Shown here: piece by piece, positions 22,277 to 33,936 of the stretch | Layout of the letters: the number at the start of each line of letters is the position of its first letter | How positions within the stretch are numbered: position 1 is the first letter of the stretch | Assembly (NCBI GenBank): GCA_018105865.1 | Contig: CM030832.1 | Span: 21,136,436-21,200,435 of the forward strand | Source: Metaphire vulgaris | Taxonomy: Eukaryota; Annelida; Clitellata; Crassiclitellata; Megascolecidae | DNA length: 64,000 nt | Direction of reading: 5' to 3' | Program-made: the position numbers and the translations under genes | Notes under the pieces: generated by a model | Databases searched by the model: none | The model's input: the letters and a program-made list of their open reading frames with translations, nothing else | Told to the model about the DNA's origin: nothing

Positions 22277-23149
22277 CAGGGGTCGGCAACCTACGGCTCG
22301 CTAGCCGCATGCGGCTCTTTCGAGGTCATGTCGTGCCTCTTCCAGTTCCATGCGCAAAAAATAATTATTATTATATTTGACTTTCAAAACTCAAAGAAAT
22401 ATTGCAAACAGGATAAAAACCATGAATGTAGGAAGGAGAGATCAACATCGAGCCATTTGGAATTGATGCCGGTTCGCTTCAAATGCAATTGCTGGATTTG
22501 AAAACCAAACACTTGTGGAGTGGCAAGTTCACAGAACTCAAGAGCAAGTTAGAAGAGTTGGAGGTCCAGAAAAGCATGCACGTTGCGCTGCACAAGTGGA
22601 TAGCTCTAAAAGAGATACCGCGAGTTGAGACACTCATATTTGACGCATGGAATAGTCTTCCAGAATGCTACAATGAAGTGAAGAAGTTGGCATTTGGAGT
22701 GCTGACGATCTTCGGGTCAACATATTCGTGCGAGCAAGCGTTCTCTTGCATGAATATAATAACAAGTAAAATAAGAAGCCAACTAACAAGTAAAAATCTA
22801 GAGGCGTGCTTTAAACTGAAAATAACAAGTCAGATTTAACCGAACTTTCAAAAAACATGCAAGGCTAATGCTCACATTGATGTAATTGTAACTATTTACT
22901 ATGACTATTGTAGCGATCCATTAAAATCATTTACGTAAGGTTAAAATTTTTTATATGAATAAATATTATTTCATATTTAAAGCCATCTATCTTAAACCAT
23001 AATTCAAATTTATATACCTAATGACCTAATGATAATCCTAATCAAATACCATAATATTAAAACAACAATTTTAGTGGCTCTTTAAAAACTGAGAAATCTT
23101 GTAAATTACAACTTTTGGCTCTTCCGTCTCAAAAGGTTGCCGACCCCTG
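22277..23149 (+). mobile_element. hAT element with transposase C-terminus
   Basis: The ends are CAGGGGTCGGCAACCTACGG and AAAAGGTTGCCGACCCCTG. The flanks acttgggg (ending two bases before the element) and acttaggc match at 6 of 8. The + strand holds the dimerisation region of a transposase at 22441-22839. Confidence 0.85.
22441..22839 (+). pseudogene. hAT transposase dimerisation domain
   Basis: About 130 codons contain VKKLAFGVLTIFGSTYSCEQ followed by AFSCMNIITSKIRSQLTSKN and LEACFKLKIT. This is the hAT C-terminal dimerisation block (STYxCEQxFSxMxxIKSKxRSRLTxxxLxxxLxL). The catalytic region upstream is missing, so the element could only move with outside help. Confidence 0.85.
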
Positions 23150-23514
23150 ACTTAGGCTATTCACCAGAGTTCCTGCACAAACCAGATCAAACACCTCTCC
23201 GTCTGCAATTGTTTCCACAGTCGTCTGGTCCGAAAGCGCCGCGACGCTCGGCAGACGATCGCGCCCCGGCTGGTCGAACATGTGTCCTCAATTGAACGAG
23301 AGACCTGAATATATCGTTCTTTCTCGCTGAACAACTGTCAACACCCCGTGTCCGACAAAGCACAGAACCGCCGCCATCGCATCATTTGGAATGCTGAGAA
23401 CGTGCCATGAAAGTTTACGGCATTGAAGCGTTGGTGGATGTTAGCTGATATCAGCTGCAGAAGGTGTGATGTTTCTCTGTGATCGCCTAACAGCTGAGAC
23501 AAGAGACGGCCGAT

Positions 23515-23760
23515 TCATCTGATGAAACTTAGATCCTCATTGTTTATGGGGCGCAGCGTCTCGAAAACCAACGGTACGAATGTGTAGTCTGGGAATGCAT
23601 TGACACACTTGTCGAGCTTTCTTGTGGCAACTATTTCTGATGGGCCGTCTGAAGATTGAGCAGCCAGGGCTCTGTATGAGCCTGCTAGGGTGTCGATGAT
23701 TGTTACATCCCAAGTTAAGCATTTCCGTTCTCCCACGGTATGTCCGTCCGGTTGTTTAAA
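23515..23760 (-). pseudogene. LINE-like protein C-terminal scrap
   Basis: The minus strand reads LTWDVTIIDTLAGSY, then FPDYTFVPLVFETLRPINNE. This is the same block as in 7197-8470 (WDxTxxDTxAxSY...FxPxxxETLxPIN). It is 5' and 3' truncated. Confidence 0.5.
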
Positions 23761-23892
23761 CGTTAAAGATGTTCTCTGTTGAGAATATCAACTTGATCAA
23801 TATGCTTACTTAACTGTTCCGACAGCATTTTAGAAAGTTTTAATATTTAACTCGACTAGCTGTTATTTGCCCCAGCGATATTTGCACAAGAT

Positions 23893-23990
23893 TAACAGTA
23901 GAATCCCGCTATGTCGAAGCTCAAGGGACCGTGATAAATACTTCGATATAACAGAGTTTCGATATGTCCAATTCCGGGTCATATTGTGGC
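23893..23990. mobile_element. pogo/Tigger-like terminal repeat
   Basis: CAGTAGAATCCCGCTATGTCG follows TTAA, then a second ATATAACAGAGTTTCGATATG block. This resembles the ends of pogo/Tigger elements. I find no partner end nearby. Confidence 0.5.
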
Positions 23991-24005
23991 GTATCGCCGG
24001 CCGAG

Positions 24006-24007
<2 letters not shown>

Positions 24008-24059
<52 letters not shown>

Positions 24060-24060
24060 G
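24008..24060. repeat. (CT)n(CA)n microsatellite
   Basis: CT repeats followed by CA repeats. Confidence 0.95.
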
Positions 24061-24239
24061 ACTACTCTCCCAGGATGGTTGGCCCGACCGCGGTGCGTCA
24101 CCGGTCAGCCTGCCTGTACTATTCACTCAGACTGACTCTCTGTTCTACGCTGTTCTACGCTTAAGGACGCGTGGCCGTCCGACCTAGGCTTTTTGGTTTA
24201 GAATTTCTATGCCATTCAGACCTTCCTATCTTGATCTAT

Positions 24240-24840
24240 ACTCTCTGGTACCTCGCCTCTTACAGCCCTTCTTATACATCTCTCTGGTACCGTCTTATCC
24301 CTGGTACCTCTCTTCGCCTTCTGGTACCGGCCTTACTAACGCCCGGTACCGGTGGTACCACTCAATCTCTAGTACCCATCCATTAGTACCGACCTATCAC
24401 TCTTACCACTCACTACTCTCTCTTGGTACCACCTCTTAACACTCCTAACCAAGCTTTTATCGCGCTTGGTACTCTTGGTACGACCGTACAGTTCCTCCTT
24501 GACCGCAGGTACCGCTGGTACCACTCCCTTTCCTCAGCTGGGCCTCTGGTACCGCTTCTCTTCCCAGCTGGTATCATTCGGTACCCTTGGTACCACTACA
24601 TTATCGATACCGCTTCTCAACCTGTCTCGGTACCGCTCTCTCCGCTGGTATCACTCTATTTATACTGCTTGTACCGCTGTTGGTACCGCCTCGCCTTAAC
24701 TGTTCACATCGTACCACTTCGTACCACTCCCTAAACCTCAGCGGCTGGTACCGCCTGTACCTCTACTTATTTTCCGTTGGTACCACCTGGTACCTCTCCT
24801 TCTTCTCCGTCGGTACCGCCTGGTACCGGTATCCACAAAG
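24240..24840. repeat. GGTACC-rich degenerate array
   Basis: About twenty exact GGTACC hexamers, and more near-copies (GTACC, GGTATC), lie in 600 bp of pyrimidine-rich sequence. A typical unit is CTGGTACC(G/A)C(C/T)T. Spacing varies from 9 to about 35 bp, so it is not a simple tandem repeat. The open frames across it are low-complexity and not a known protein. Confidence 0.8.
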
Positions 24841-25159
24841 GTGAACTCACGGTCTCTCCTCTTACCGAACCTCAGCTATCGGTTTCGGGCATTCACTCGG
24901 CCCTCCTTTTATAGAACTCGGTGGCCACTAAAACAGTGGTGTCCAAAACCTAAACCGTTCCTTCCTAATATCTAACTGCTAACTGGCGCTACCCACCGAA
25001 TTATCTTATCACTCACTCTCTATACCTTTTTAGCATAGATCTTAATTTGAAAAGGTACTTATCGGTTATCTGATGTCATGGCTGCCGTCAGTATCGTTTA
25101 GAGTTAGTGTTTCGTGTCTGGTTTATGGTGTGGGTAATGATCATAGTCAAAGTCCATAG

Positions 25160-25255
25160 AGTAAACAAAGGGGGATTGTGTCCGACAGTGTCATTTCAAA
25201 GGGTGTACCGGGGGGATAATGTCCGGGGATTATGTCCAGGGGAGAATGTCCTACA
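25160..25255. repeat. Four GGGGGATWATGTCC-type repeats
   Basis: Copies read GGGGGATTGTGTCC, GGGGGATAATGTCC, GGGGATTATGTCC and GGGGAGAATGTCC within 100 bp. Confidence 0.75.
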
Positions 25256-25499
25256 ATCTTGCCTTGTCAGCAATTTTTAAGAAACTGGGTATTGGGTAAC
25301 CGTAGACAATTCTGTCCCGATCCGCCGCCCCGTGACGTAGTTTACATTCGTCAATGCAGAAGCAGAATTTAAATCCCACATCTGAGAAATATAATTTTTG
25401 AAGTGTAGGTCTATACATGTATACGCAAGAAGTCAATGGGATGTGTTCTCTGGTTAGCCTACAGACCATTTTTGCCATACGGAATTTTATATTCACTGT

Positions 25500-25665
<166 letters not shown>

Positions 25666-25781
25666 GTTAAAGAAACGTTTTTCCGCTGAATGGGGCATCT
25701 GAATAGTTAAATTAAATTTTAATCTGAGGTCTAAAGCGTTTAACATGCTACTAAATTCTGGTTGTTGTTTTAATGAGTGTG

Positions 25782-26083
25782 CAGTGGTGGTTCCACCATG
25801 TTGATGACTGGGGATGTATCCCCCTCACCGGGGTTCCGGATGACCTTTTTTGCCTGTCAACCTATTTTCTGGTGGGTTTAAAAAAGAGAAAATACTGCAA
25901 ATGACCTTCTTGTTTTTGCTTGTCGGCCTTTTTTGGCAAGGTTTCTTAAGATTTAGTCAGCAAAACACTACTAACAAGGACCTTTTTCTATTTTTTATAT
26001 TGGTTTTCTTCTTCACTTTGCATCCTCCACCAACTTCCAATAAATTTTTCATCCCCTACCAAGAATTCCTGGAGCCGCACCTG
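25782..26083. mobile_element. 302-bp hAT MITE with shared motif
   Basis: The ends are CAGTGGTGGTTCCACC and TCCTGGAGCCGCACCTG. The flanks tgagtgtg (25774-25781) and tgagtgta (26084-26091) match at 7 of 8. It carries the shared motif twice in reverse (GACCTTTTTTGCCTGTC; GACCTTCTTGTTTTTGCTTGTC). Confidence 0.82.
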
Positions 26084-26279
26084 TGAGTGTAAAATATGTC
26101 CCGGGCAGCATGTCGGGACATGAAGTCTTCGTTATTCTAACTGAACAGAATAAGCGATCAATCTTCAATTTGTACCGAATCAGTCAAATTAAGTAATTGA
26201 ACAGTATGAATTTTGTTGTCTTATAATATTTGTGCAAATTTTAATTCATTCGTTATTAATTTTGATATTTGTTCCACAG

Positions 26280-26455
26280 TATGTATTGTTCTCCGTCGTT
26301 TCTGCGATGCTTTCGAATGCAGTCTTCATAAAGGCTAGCAATCTTCTGAAGCTGGCAATACTACTAGCAATGTCAATAGTTTTTCTTGTTTTGTCGATGG
26401 TCACATACGATTCACTCTACGACAATCGCGACTTTCTGTTGTATACTTACCTGGG
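26280..26455 (+). CDS. Adenylyl cyclase exon: TM10-TM11
   Basis: The exon is 176 nt after gttccacag and ends CTG GG|gtaaaa (phase 2). It encodes two hydrophobic segments: YVLFSVVSAMLSNAVF and, after KASNLLK, LAILLAMSIVFLVLSMV. A polar loop follows (DSLYDNRDF). The 2-nt overhang joins the next exon to make Gly. The foldback-like transposon begins 222 bp after the donor. Confidence 0.9.
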
Positions 26456-26676
26456 GTAAAACGTACACTTCATTTGAAGTCATTAGTTAGAAGTTTAATT
26501 TATGATTAACGATAGTTTCATTTTAAATCGTTAAACGAGTAACCTTGTCGGAGGTTTAAATGGTAACACAGGTCACATTCTTATTTGTGTACTGAAGGAA
26601 GCAATTTGATTTAACATGTCAGCAGACAAAGAATCTTAGGTAATACCAGATTTACTAAATTTTGCTATGAAATTAT

Positions 26677-26901
26677 GGTTTGGTGACATTTAATCACGCG
26701 ACACTTAATCACGCGACACTTAATCACGCGACAGTTAATCACGCGACAGTTAATCACGTGAAAGTTAATCATATGAACATATAATATGTAGACATATGTA
26801 GAAGATTTGGTCATTCCCGTCAGTTACAGCAACATGGTACCCTCAACTTCCATTTAGTTGGATTATACTGTTATTATTTATTTACTGTTATTATTATTTT
26901 A

Positions 26902-26954
<53 letters not shown>

Positions 26955-27997
26955 GTAGTAGTAGTAGTAGTATTCCAGGCAATTTATATAGCGCTGTACG
27001 CATGGTTTAAAATCCAAAATCAAAAGCGCTTTGACACCGCTGACATGTCAATGAAGGTGAGAAGGTGGCGATGTTAAAATCCACTGTGATGATGGAAAGA
27101 ACTGTGCTGCCGTGAAAAAGTCCGGTGAAGAGTCCTTTAGAAGCGGTCTTTCAAAGAAACTGTATCCCCATTGACATGCCGACGAGGAACGGAAGATGAT
27201 GTAAGAGTCCGCCAGTTGGTAGTAGGAGTTCTCCACGCAGATGTAACGATCGGTAGGCTCCTGAAGAAGCGGTCTTCCGCAAGAAGATAGTTCCGTCATC
27301 GAAATCGACAAATCCGACGAAGATGGAAAATCCGACGACGTCCAGAACCACAGTCAACCGCAAATCCGCCGAATTTTCACGCAGCAGTCACTAAATAATG
27401 ACTGACTTTGGCGCACACTCGACGGGAAGCGACCGACTTTAACTTCCAGACCGACGTGGAAGGTAGATGACGGCACGAGACACGTCGGAAACTGAAGAGC
27501 GGAATGCAGTCCTCACGTAGATGGAGACTCCAGCGACGTCCAGAACGCAGTTGATCACCGTCGCATAGCGCTACAACAATAGCCAACATGGCGGCGTCCA
27601 GCCCTCAGCGGCGAGACTGACTGGATAATTCCAGAACGACGCGAAACAGAAGAGGACGGCTAAAACTTCTCAGCAAACCGACGAACGAGAAGCAGTCCTC
27701 ATGTTCGGAACGAAATTCACGGACAGAGTATCAGAAAATGCCGAGAAACGACGGCGAAACGAGGCACACAAAACATGTGCAAGGCTGCCATAGATAGGCG
27801 CCACCATAGATTAGTTTGTTTATATGACATTAGTGTCGCGTGATTAAGTGTCCTCGGTGATTAAGTGTCGCGTGATTAAGTGTCGCGTGATTAAGTGTCG
27901 CGTGATTAAATTTCGCGTGATTAAATGTCCACGTGATTAAGAGTCGGTGATTAAGTGTTGCGTGATTAAGAGTCGCGTGATTAAATATCCGTACACC
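26677..27997. mobile_element. Foldback-like element with 15-bp repeat arrays as inverted ends
   Basis: The element is 1321 bp with the perfect duplication gaaattat (26669-26676, 27998-28005). The left end starts GGTTTGGTGACATTTAATCAC, followed by about six copies of TTAATCACGCGACAC (26690-26780). The right end carries about eleven copies of the same unit inverted (27827-27990) and finishes GGATATTT / GGTGTAC when read inward. The body holds an (ATT)n(AGT)n tract with an inverted L2-like 3' end (26890-27035) and a 700-bp region with no coding potential. Arrays as terminal inverted repeats recall foldback elements, and the 8-bp duplication recalls hAT. Confidence 0.82.
26885..27035 (-). mobile_element. 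L2-like LINE 3' end and microsatellite tail
   Basis: (ATT)n then (AGT)n, followed by CAATTTATATAGCGC, the reverse of the L2 tail GCGCTATATAAATTG seen at other sites. It lies inside the foldback-like element. Confidence 0.7.
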
Positions 27998-28137
27998 GAA
28001 ATTATATATCTTGGGAAACAACTTTTTGGAGCAACTGGTCAGTCAAATTATTAGTCTACTAAGTAGCAGCAAGATCTTCTATTACATTTCTACAATAAAA
28101 GTATGGATAATTTTTCTTATATGCAATTATTTGATAG

Positions 28138-28267
28138 GTATGGCGAGACTACATTTTCTTTGAAATGGATATCAATGGCCACAATTCTTCTGTTTTCCGC
28201 TACTCTATTTATCCACGCTCAGCAGGTTGAATCAACGTCTCGATTGGATTTCATTTGGAAACAGCAG
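28138..28267 (+). CDS. Adenylyl cyclase exon: TM12 and start of C2 linker
   Basis: The exon is 130 nt between ttgatag and CAG|gtgatt. After a split Gly codon it reads YGETTFSLKW, a helix (MATILLFSATLFIHA) and QQVESTSRLDFIWKQQ. Arg-Leu-Asp-Phe-x-Trp-Lys is the conserved stretch just after TM12 that leads into C2 in this family. It ends in phase 0. Confidence 0.92.
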
Positions 28268-28673
28268 GTGATTTCATAGTGTCATTCTGCAGAATATAAA
28301 AAGCACAAGGCTGTGCTCGAAACTGAAATCACTAGCTGTGCAGAAGAGAGAATGATAGAGGGAAAAGGAGGAGAGCGGGAGCGAGAGAAGAGATAGAAAG
28401 GTGGAGACGGAAAAGTGAGTGGAAGACAGAAGGGAAGTCAAGGAGAGAGAAATGCAATTGTATAATTAATCGAGGACTAGTATGATATAGGGCCTACACT
28501 ATGACTCTGATGTTTCAAAACTTAGCGCTTATTATTTATCTACATATTTTGTCGAACAAGAAATGTACAACACATTAAGTAAGTAAAGCTAATTTATATT
28601 TTAATCGAGTTTACTTTCACGAATACACTGAGTGTTACGTAGTTTGTGATCTCTCGTCTAGGCTTACTATCCA
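28268..28673. other. Intron sequence, GA-rich in part
   Basis: Purine-rich GAGAGA sequence at 28335-28450. No gene or repeat end seen. Confidence 0.5.
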
Positions 28674-29166
28674 CAACTTTATAATATATATTCGAAACAA
28701 CAGAACAGAAACAGACGTCTAACTAACTTCGACGACGCTGAGACTATTTACGGCTAAGACTCGGCTGTTCAAACACTATCCCTCCATATCAATTCAGCAC
28801 CGAATTTTACCTCAAATGGCCGATCCCCAATATTCAAAAAGCACCCTAAGGCTGTATAACACCTTAGGGCTATATTAGTATATTAGTAAACTTAAGGCAG
28901 TGATGTATAACACCATATATATATATATATATAGGGCTATATTAGTATATTAGTCAAACGAATTTTATCAAAGATATATTAGGCTGTATAAACTTAGGGC
29001 TATATTAGTATATTAGTATATATCTCTGTCAGTGATCAACTTTATAATATATATTCGAAACAACAGAACAGAAACAGACGTCTAACTAACTTCGACGACG
29101 CTGAGACTATTTACGGCTAAGACTCGGCTGTTCAAACACTATCCCTCCATATCAATTCAGCACCGA

Positions 29167-29167
<1 letters not shown>
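28674..29167. repeat. Direct duplication of about 131 bp with related spacer
   Basis: 28674-28806 recurs as 29037-29167 (offset 363). The spacer repeats 'gggctatattagtatattagt' three times and 'tgtataacacc' twice. (AT)n runs lie at 28918-28932 and 29166-29192. Confidence 0.85.
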
Positions 29168-29197
<30 letters not shown>

Positions 29198-29228
29198 CAT
29201 ATATTTTCCATCGACTTTCGGCGATATA

Positions 29229-30677
29229 CAGGGTGTAAAAGTAAAAAGTGGGCCTCTGTTTGACATTTAATATCTCGGCCGCTTGTGTAGCGATTCCAAT
29301 AAAGTTTATAGGTCATATATCTGGAAATGTTTCTGATGTAATTGCCAAATTTTATGCTGATATCTTTAGAGTTTACTAAAATATGGTCAACAAACTTATA
29401 GACACAAAATTTTAAATTGACAACGTCGCAGCCGAGAACAAGCGCTTGTCTAGCTGCAGACGTTTGATGCGACGATTGACTGTAACCAAACTTTCGCTGA
29501 TCAAAATGCCTTCTACCTAGATCCGCCAGTCGACAGTCAAGACAAGCGATTGTGGGGTGTGGGAAGAAAAAGAGATTTGCCATCAGAATGACTTGTCAAG
29601 CAGCGGGCAAAGTTTTCCAGACATGTCATGGTGTCTGCTGGAGTGTGCCATCAGGGCAAGGGTCGCCTGCACTGCGTACCAGACAAATCCAAAGTGAACG
29701 CCGAGTGCTACGCAACTCAGCTGCTACCAGCTGCAGGACTGTCATGATTTGCTAGGAGAAGATTTTATATTCCAGCAAGACGCTCCGCCTCATGGAAAAT
29801 CATGGGTCCTGAGAGCAGAGTGGGCAGGTGCTCCCAGGACTGCTTTCTGGAGCTAAATTGTCCAGATTTCATAAAGAAAGATGACTGGCCACCCAACTCC
29901 CCATATATTAATCCACTTGACTTCGACGTCTGGGGAATCATGCTTGACAGATATCACAAGTATCAGCCAAAGCCACAGCTGCAGGACTGTCATGATTTGC
30001 TAGGAGAAGATTTTATATTCCAGCAAGACGCTCCGCCTCATGGAAAATCATGGGTCCTGAGAGCAGAGTGGGCAGGTGCTCCCAGGACTGCTTTCTGGAG
30101 CTAAATTGTCCAGATTTCATAAAGAAAGATGACTGGCCACCCAACTCCCCAGATATTAATCCACTTGACTTCGACGTTTGGGGAATCATGCTTGACAGAT
30201 ATCACAAGTATCAGCCAAAGCCACAGAACATCACGGAGTTGAAGACTGTGCTGGAGAATATGTGGGAGAGTTTACCTGAGTACCAGATCAAGAAGTCGAT
30301 ACTGTCAGTGAGGAAGCGCTTGTCGGCATGTATGAATGCTGAGGGTGGGCATTTTGAGCACCTGCTCCCGCAACAAATCGTTTGAAACCCCCTTTAGAAC
30401 GGACGGCCTTTTTCGGAGCAAAAAAATAATTTTTTTTTTATTTTTTATATTTTTTATCACTTTATTATGACGTTATATTTCGTTGTTAATTTAAAAATTT
30501 GGATCTCTGTAGGTTTTTTCGGCCATATTTCAGCAAATACTAAAGATATCAGCATGAAATTTGGCAATTACATCAGCATTCCGAGGTATATAGTCTATCA
30601 ATTTTATTGAAATCACTATACATGCGGCCGAGATATTAAATGTCAAATAGGGGTCCACTTTTGACTTTTACACCCTG
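29229..30677 (+). mobile_element. Tc1/mariner-type element with internal 248-bp duplication
   Basis: The ends are CAGGGTGTAAAAGTAAAAAG and ACTTTTACACCCTG, each next to TA. Conserved inner blocks (ATCTCGGCCGC) are inverted at the two ends. The + strand encodes a transposase remnant. A second copy is at 57900-59064 in the other orientation. Confidence 0.85.
29552..30385 (+). pseudogene. Tc1/mariner-type transposase, duplicated and frameshifted
   Basis: DDE transposases of this group cut and paste at TA. Visible parts are FIFQQDAPPHG (second catalytic Asp), WPPNSPDINPLDFDVWGI (third Asp in PLD) and a tail ending GGHFEHLLPQQIV. 29731-29978 is repeated as 29979-30226, so the FQQD and WPPNSP blocks occur twice. 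The first catalytic Asp region is not clear. The last open frame is 30050-30385. Confidence 0.8.
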
Positions 30678-30700
30678 TATATATATATATATATATATAT

Positions 30701-30943
30701 CAGAGATGTCCATGGGTTGGGTTAGCCCATGGGTTGGGTAGGGTTGGGTTGGGTTGGGTCAGACTTTTCCATATTAATGATGGGTTGGGTTGGGTCAGAA
30801 AATAAGTCCTGGTTTAAGAAACTGTAATGTATTACAATGGGTTGGGTCAAGTAAACCTATTATCGGCATGGTTTGAGTTGGGTTGGAGATTTGATGGATT
30901 CGGTTGGATTGGGTTATAAAAAATAGACCCATGGACATATCTG
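30701..30943. mobile_element. 243-bp MITE rich in GGGTT, copy 1
   Basis: The ends are CAGAGATGTCCATGGG and CCCATGGACATATCTG. The flanks are atatatat, consistent with an 8-bp duplication but in an AT repeat. The inside has many GGGTTGGGTT units. It is the same length as 56708-56950, in the opposite orientation. Confidence 0.85.
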
Positions 30944-31173
30944 ATATATATATATATATATATATTAGGATGGGTAGAAAATTTTGTTTTTGTTGTAACA
31001 TAATTAAAAAGTTGTTCTTACATCAATGTAATGCTAAAAAGCAAGAGAAAGTAAATTTTTATATCATTACGAGGTTCCAACTTTGGTTTAAATATTTGCA
31101 ATTTTCTTATACATTGTTGCATGTTATAATGCAATATGAGATGTTCATATGTTTTAATATAATAATGATATAA

Positions 31174-31855
31174 TATAACAAGGTTTAAAGTGGTTCAGTA
31201 GGGACTGCCCTGTGTGAGAACCACTGTTGTTCCTGTCCAATCTAATATCCTAAACTACTGAGGTTTATTTTGAACTCGTTTACAGTTGTAGCCGTTACTA
31301 TCCCCTCATCCAGTTCATTCCATCTGTCCACCACTCTTGCACTAAAAAATGCTGTTTATGTCTCCCAACCCGTTTCTTGAACAGTTTCATGCTGTGTCCT
31401 CTGGTTCGATCATACTGCTTCATTGTAAAGAATCTTTCTCTTGGCATTTCCACTTTGTTTGTTAGTATTTTGTATGTCTCGATCAAATCCCCTCTCTCTC
31501 TTCTTTTTTCCAGGGTTGTCAATCCACAGTGATTTAGCCTTTCCTCATAGGTTAGTTTATGATATCCCTTGATCATCTTTGTTGCTCTGTGTTGTACTCT
31601 TTTAAGGTCTCTATGTCTTTCTTCAGGAATGGACACCATTTACCATTCATTCTTGAATACAATACTCTAAATGTGGGCGTACCAATGTTTTGTAAAGTCT
31701 TATTATTACATCCTTCTTTCTGCTCACTATCGTTCTTTTTATCATACCTAGAATTTTGTTGGCCTTCTTAGCTGCCTTTGCACATTGCCTAGATGGCTTT
31801 AAGCTGTTGTGCATGATACTTGTATATTTATCTGCTCTCATTAAGTCCAATAAAC
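31174..31855 (-). pseudogene. CR1-like LINE, C-terminal part
   Basis: The minus strand reads CAKAAKKANKILGMIKRTIV, then DVIIRLYKTLVRPHLEYCIQ, LKRVQHRATKMIKGYHKLTY and LTTLEKRRERGDLIETYKIL. These are the well-known thumb and C-terminal motifs of CR1-group reverse transcriptases. It is 5'-truncated near 31855 with one frameshift near 31645. The 3' end lies near 31174. Confidence 0.85.
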
Positions 31856-31927
31856 ATTTTTGGTTGTTATATTTTAGGTTTTATTGATCTGTAAAAAATC
31901 ATGTTTTAAATTTCTTTATGAACCAAC

Positions 31928-32095
31928 ATGGCGTCGATTTGTACAAGCGAGTGTTGTAGAACACTCTGTGTTCGGACCAGCAGCAGAACTTCCTTAAGCG
32001 ACAAATTTCTACATGTGAGGATGTTTTTTAAAGCATACGGTTGGAGCCTCAAGGCTGATGACACTGGGTCGAAAACACTCTTCAAAAGAGCATAA
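31928..32095 (+). other. Unidentified 55-codon open frame
   Basis: It opens at an ATG after 'aaccaac' and reads MASICTSECCRTLCVRTSSR with four Cys in the first 14 residues. It ends at TAA just before a LINE fragment. I recognise no family, and nothing shows it is expressed. Confidence 0.2.
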
Positions 32096-32099
32096 ATGT

Positions 32100-32678
32100 T
32101 AGCAATAGACTCAGGGAGTCCTGACTCGCGTAGATTATTGTAACAGTCTACTACTCGGACTCCCGAACCGTCTGCTAAACCGTCTTCAATCGGTACTTAA
32201 CGTTTCTGCGCGACTTATAATTGGAGTCAGGTGGAATGAACATGTTACACCATTACTGCGAGATCACCTTCATTGGTTTCGGATCCCTGAGCGGATAGCT
32301 TCAAACGTTGTTGGCTTACGTTCAGGGCTCTGCACGACCCGTGCTGTCCGCAGTATCTTTTGAGACTGGTACACCGACCCTCACCAACTGACAGACGCTC
32401 GCGACTTCGCTCAAGATGTCGAGTTCAGCTCGTTATCCCGTGCTCATCTAAAACTGCTAAATTTGGAGACCGATCCGTTTTGAGGGGGAACCCAATATTA
32501 TGGAACTCTCTCCCTGAGAACATCACGAGGGAGACCACCCCCGACCGATTCTTAGTGAAACATAAGACGCATATTTTCAACATTTCCTGCTAAAGACTAT
32601 TGTAAAGTGCTCTTGACTATGGTCTTCGCTACGCATATAGCGCTATATAAATTATCATTTATAACAATAATAATTTGT
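32100..32678 (+). mobile_element. L2-like LINE 3' end
   Basis: Frames read KRCWLTFRALHDP-like text, then SSKTAKFGDRSVLRGNPILW and NSLPENI. The tail is GCGCTATATAAATTATC, followed by AATAATAA. Confidence 0.8.
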
Positions 32679-32684
32679 AGTGTT

Positions 32685-33857
<1,173 letters not shown>

Positions 33858-33932
<75 letters not shown>
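33858..33932. repeat. (AAT)n microsatellite
   Basis: The tail of the preceding LINE. Confidence 0.95.
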
Positions 33933-33933
<1 letters not shown>

Positions 33934-33936
33934 GAA

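Noticed and set aside
24171..24844. Open frames of 70-100 codons across the GGTACC array
   Set aside because: All three frames stay open because of the repeat. The products are low-complexity with no known domain.
26690..26780. Regular 15-bp repeats considered as a CRISPR array
   Set aside because: There are no spacers, the genome is eukaryotic, and the array is matched by an inverted one inside a transposon with an 8-bp duplication.
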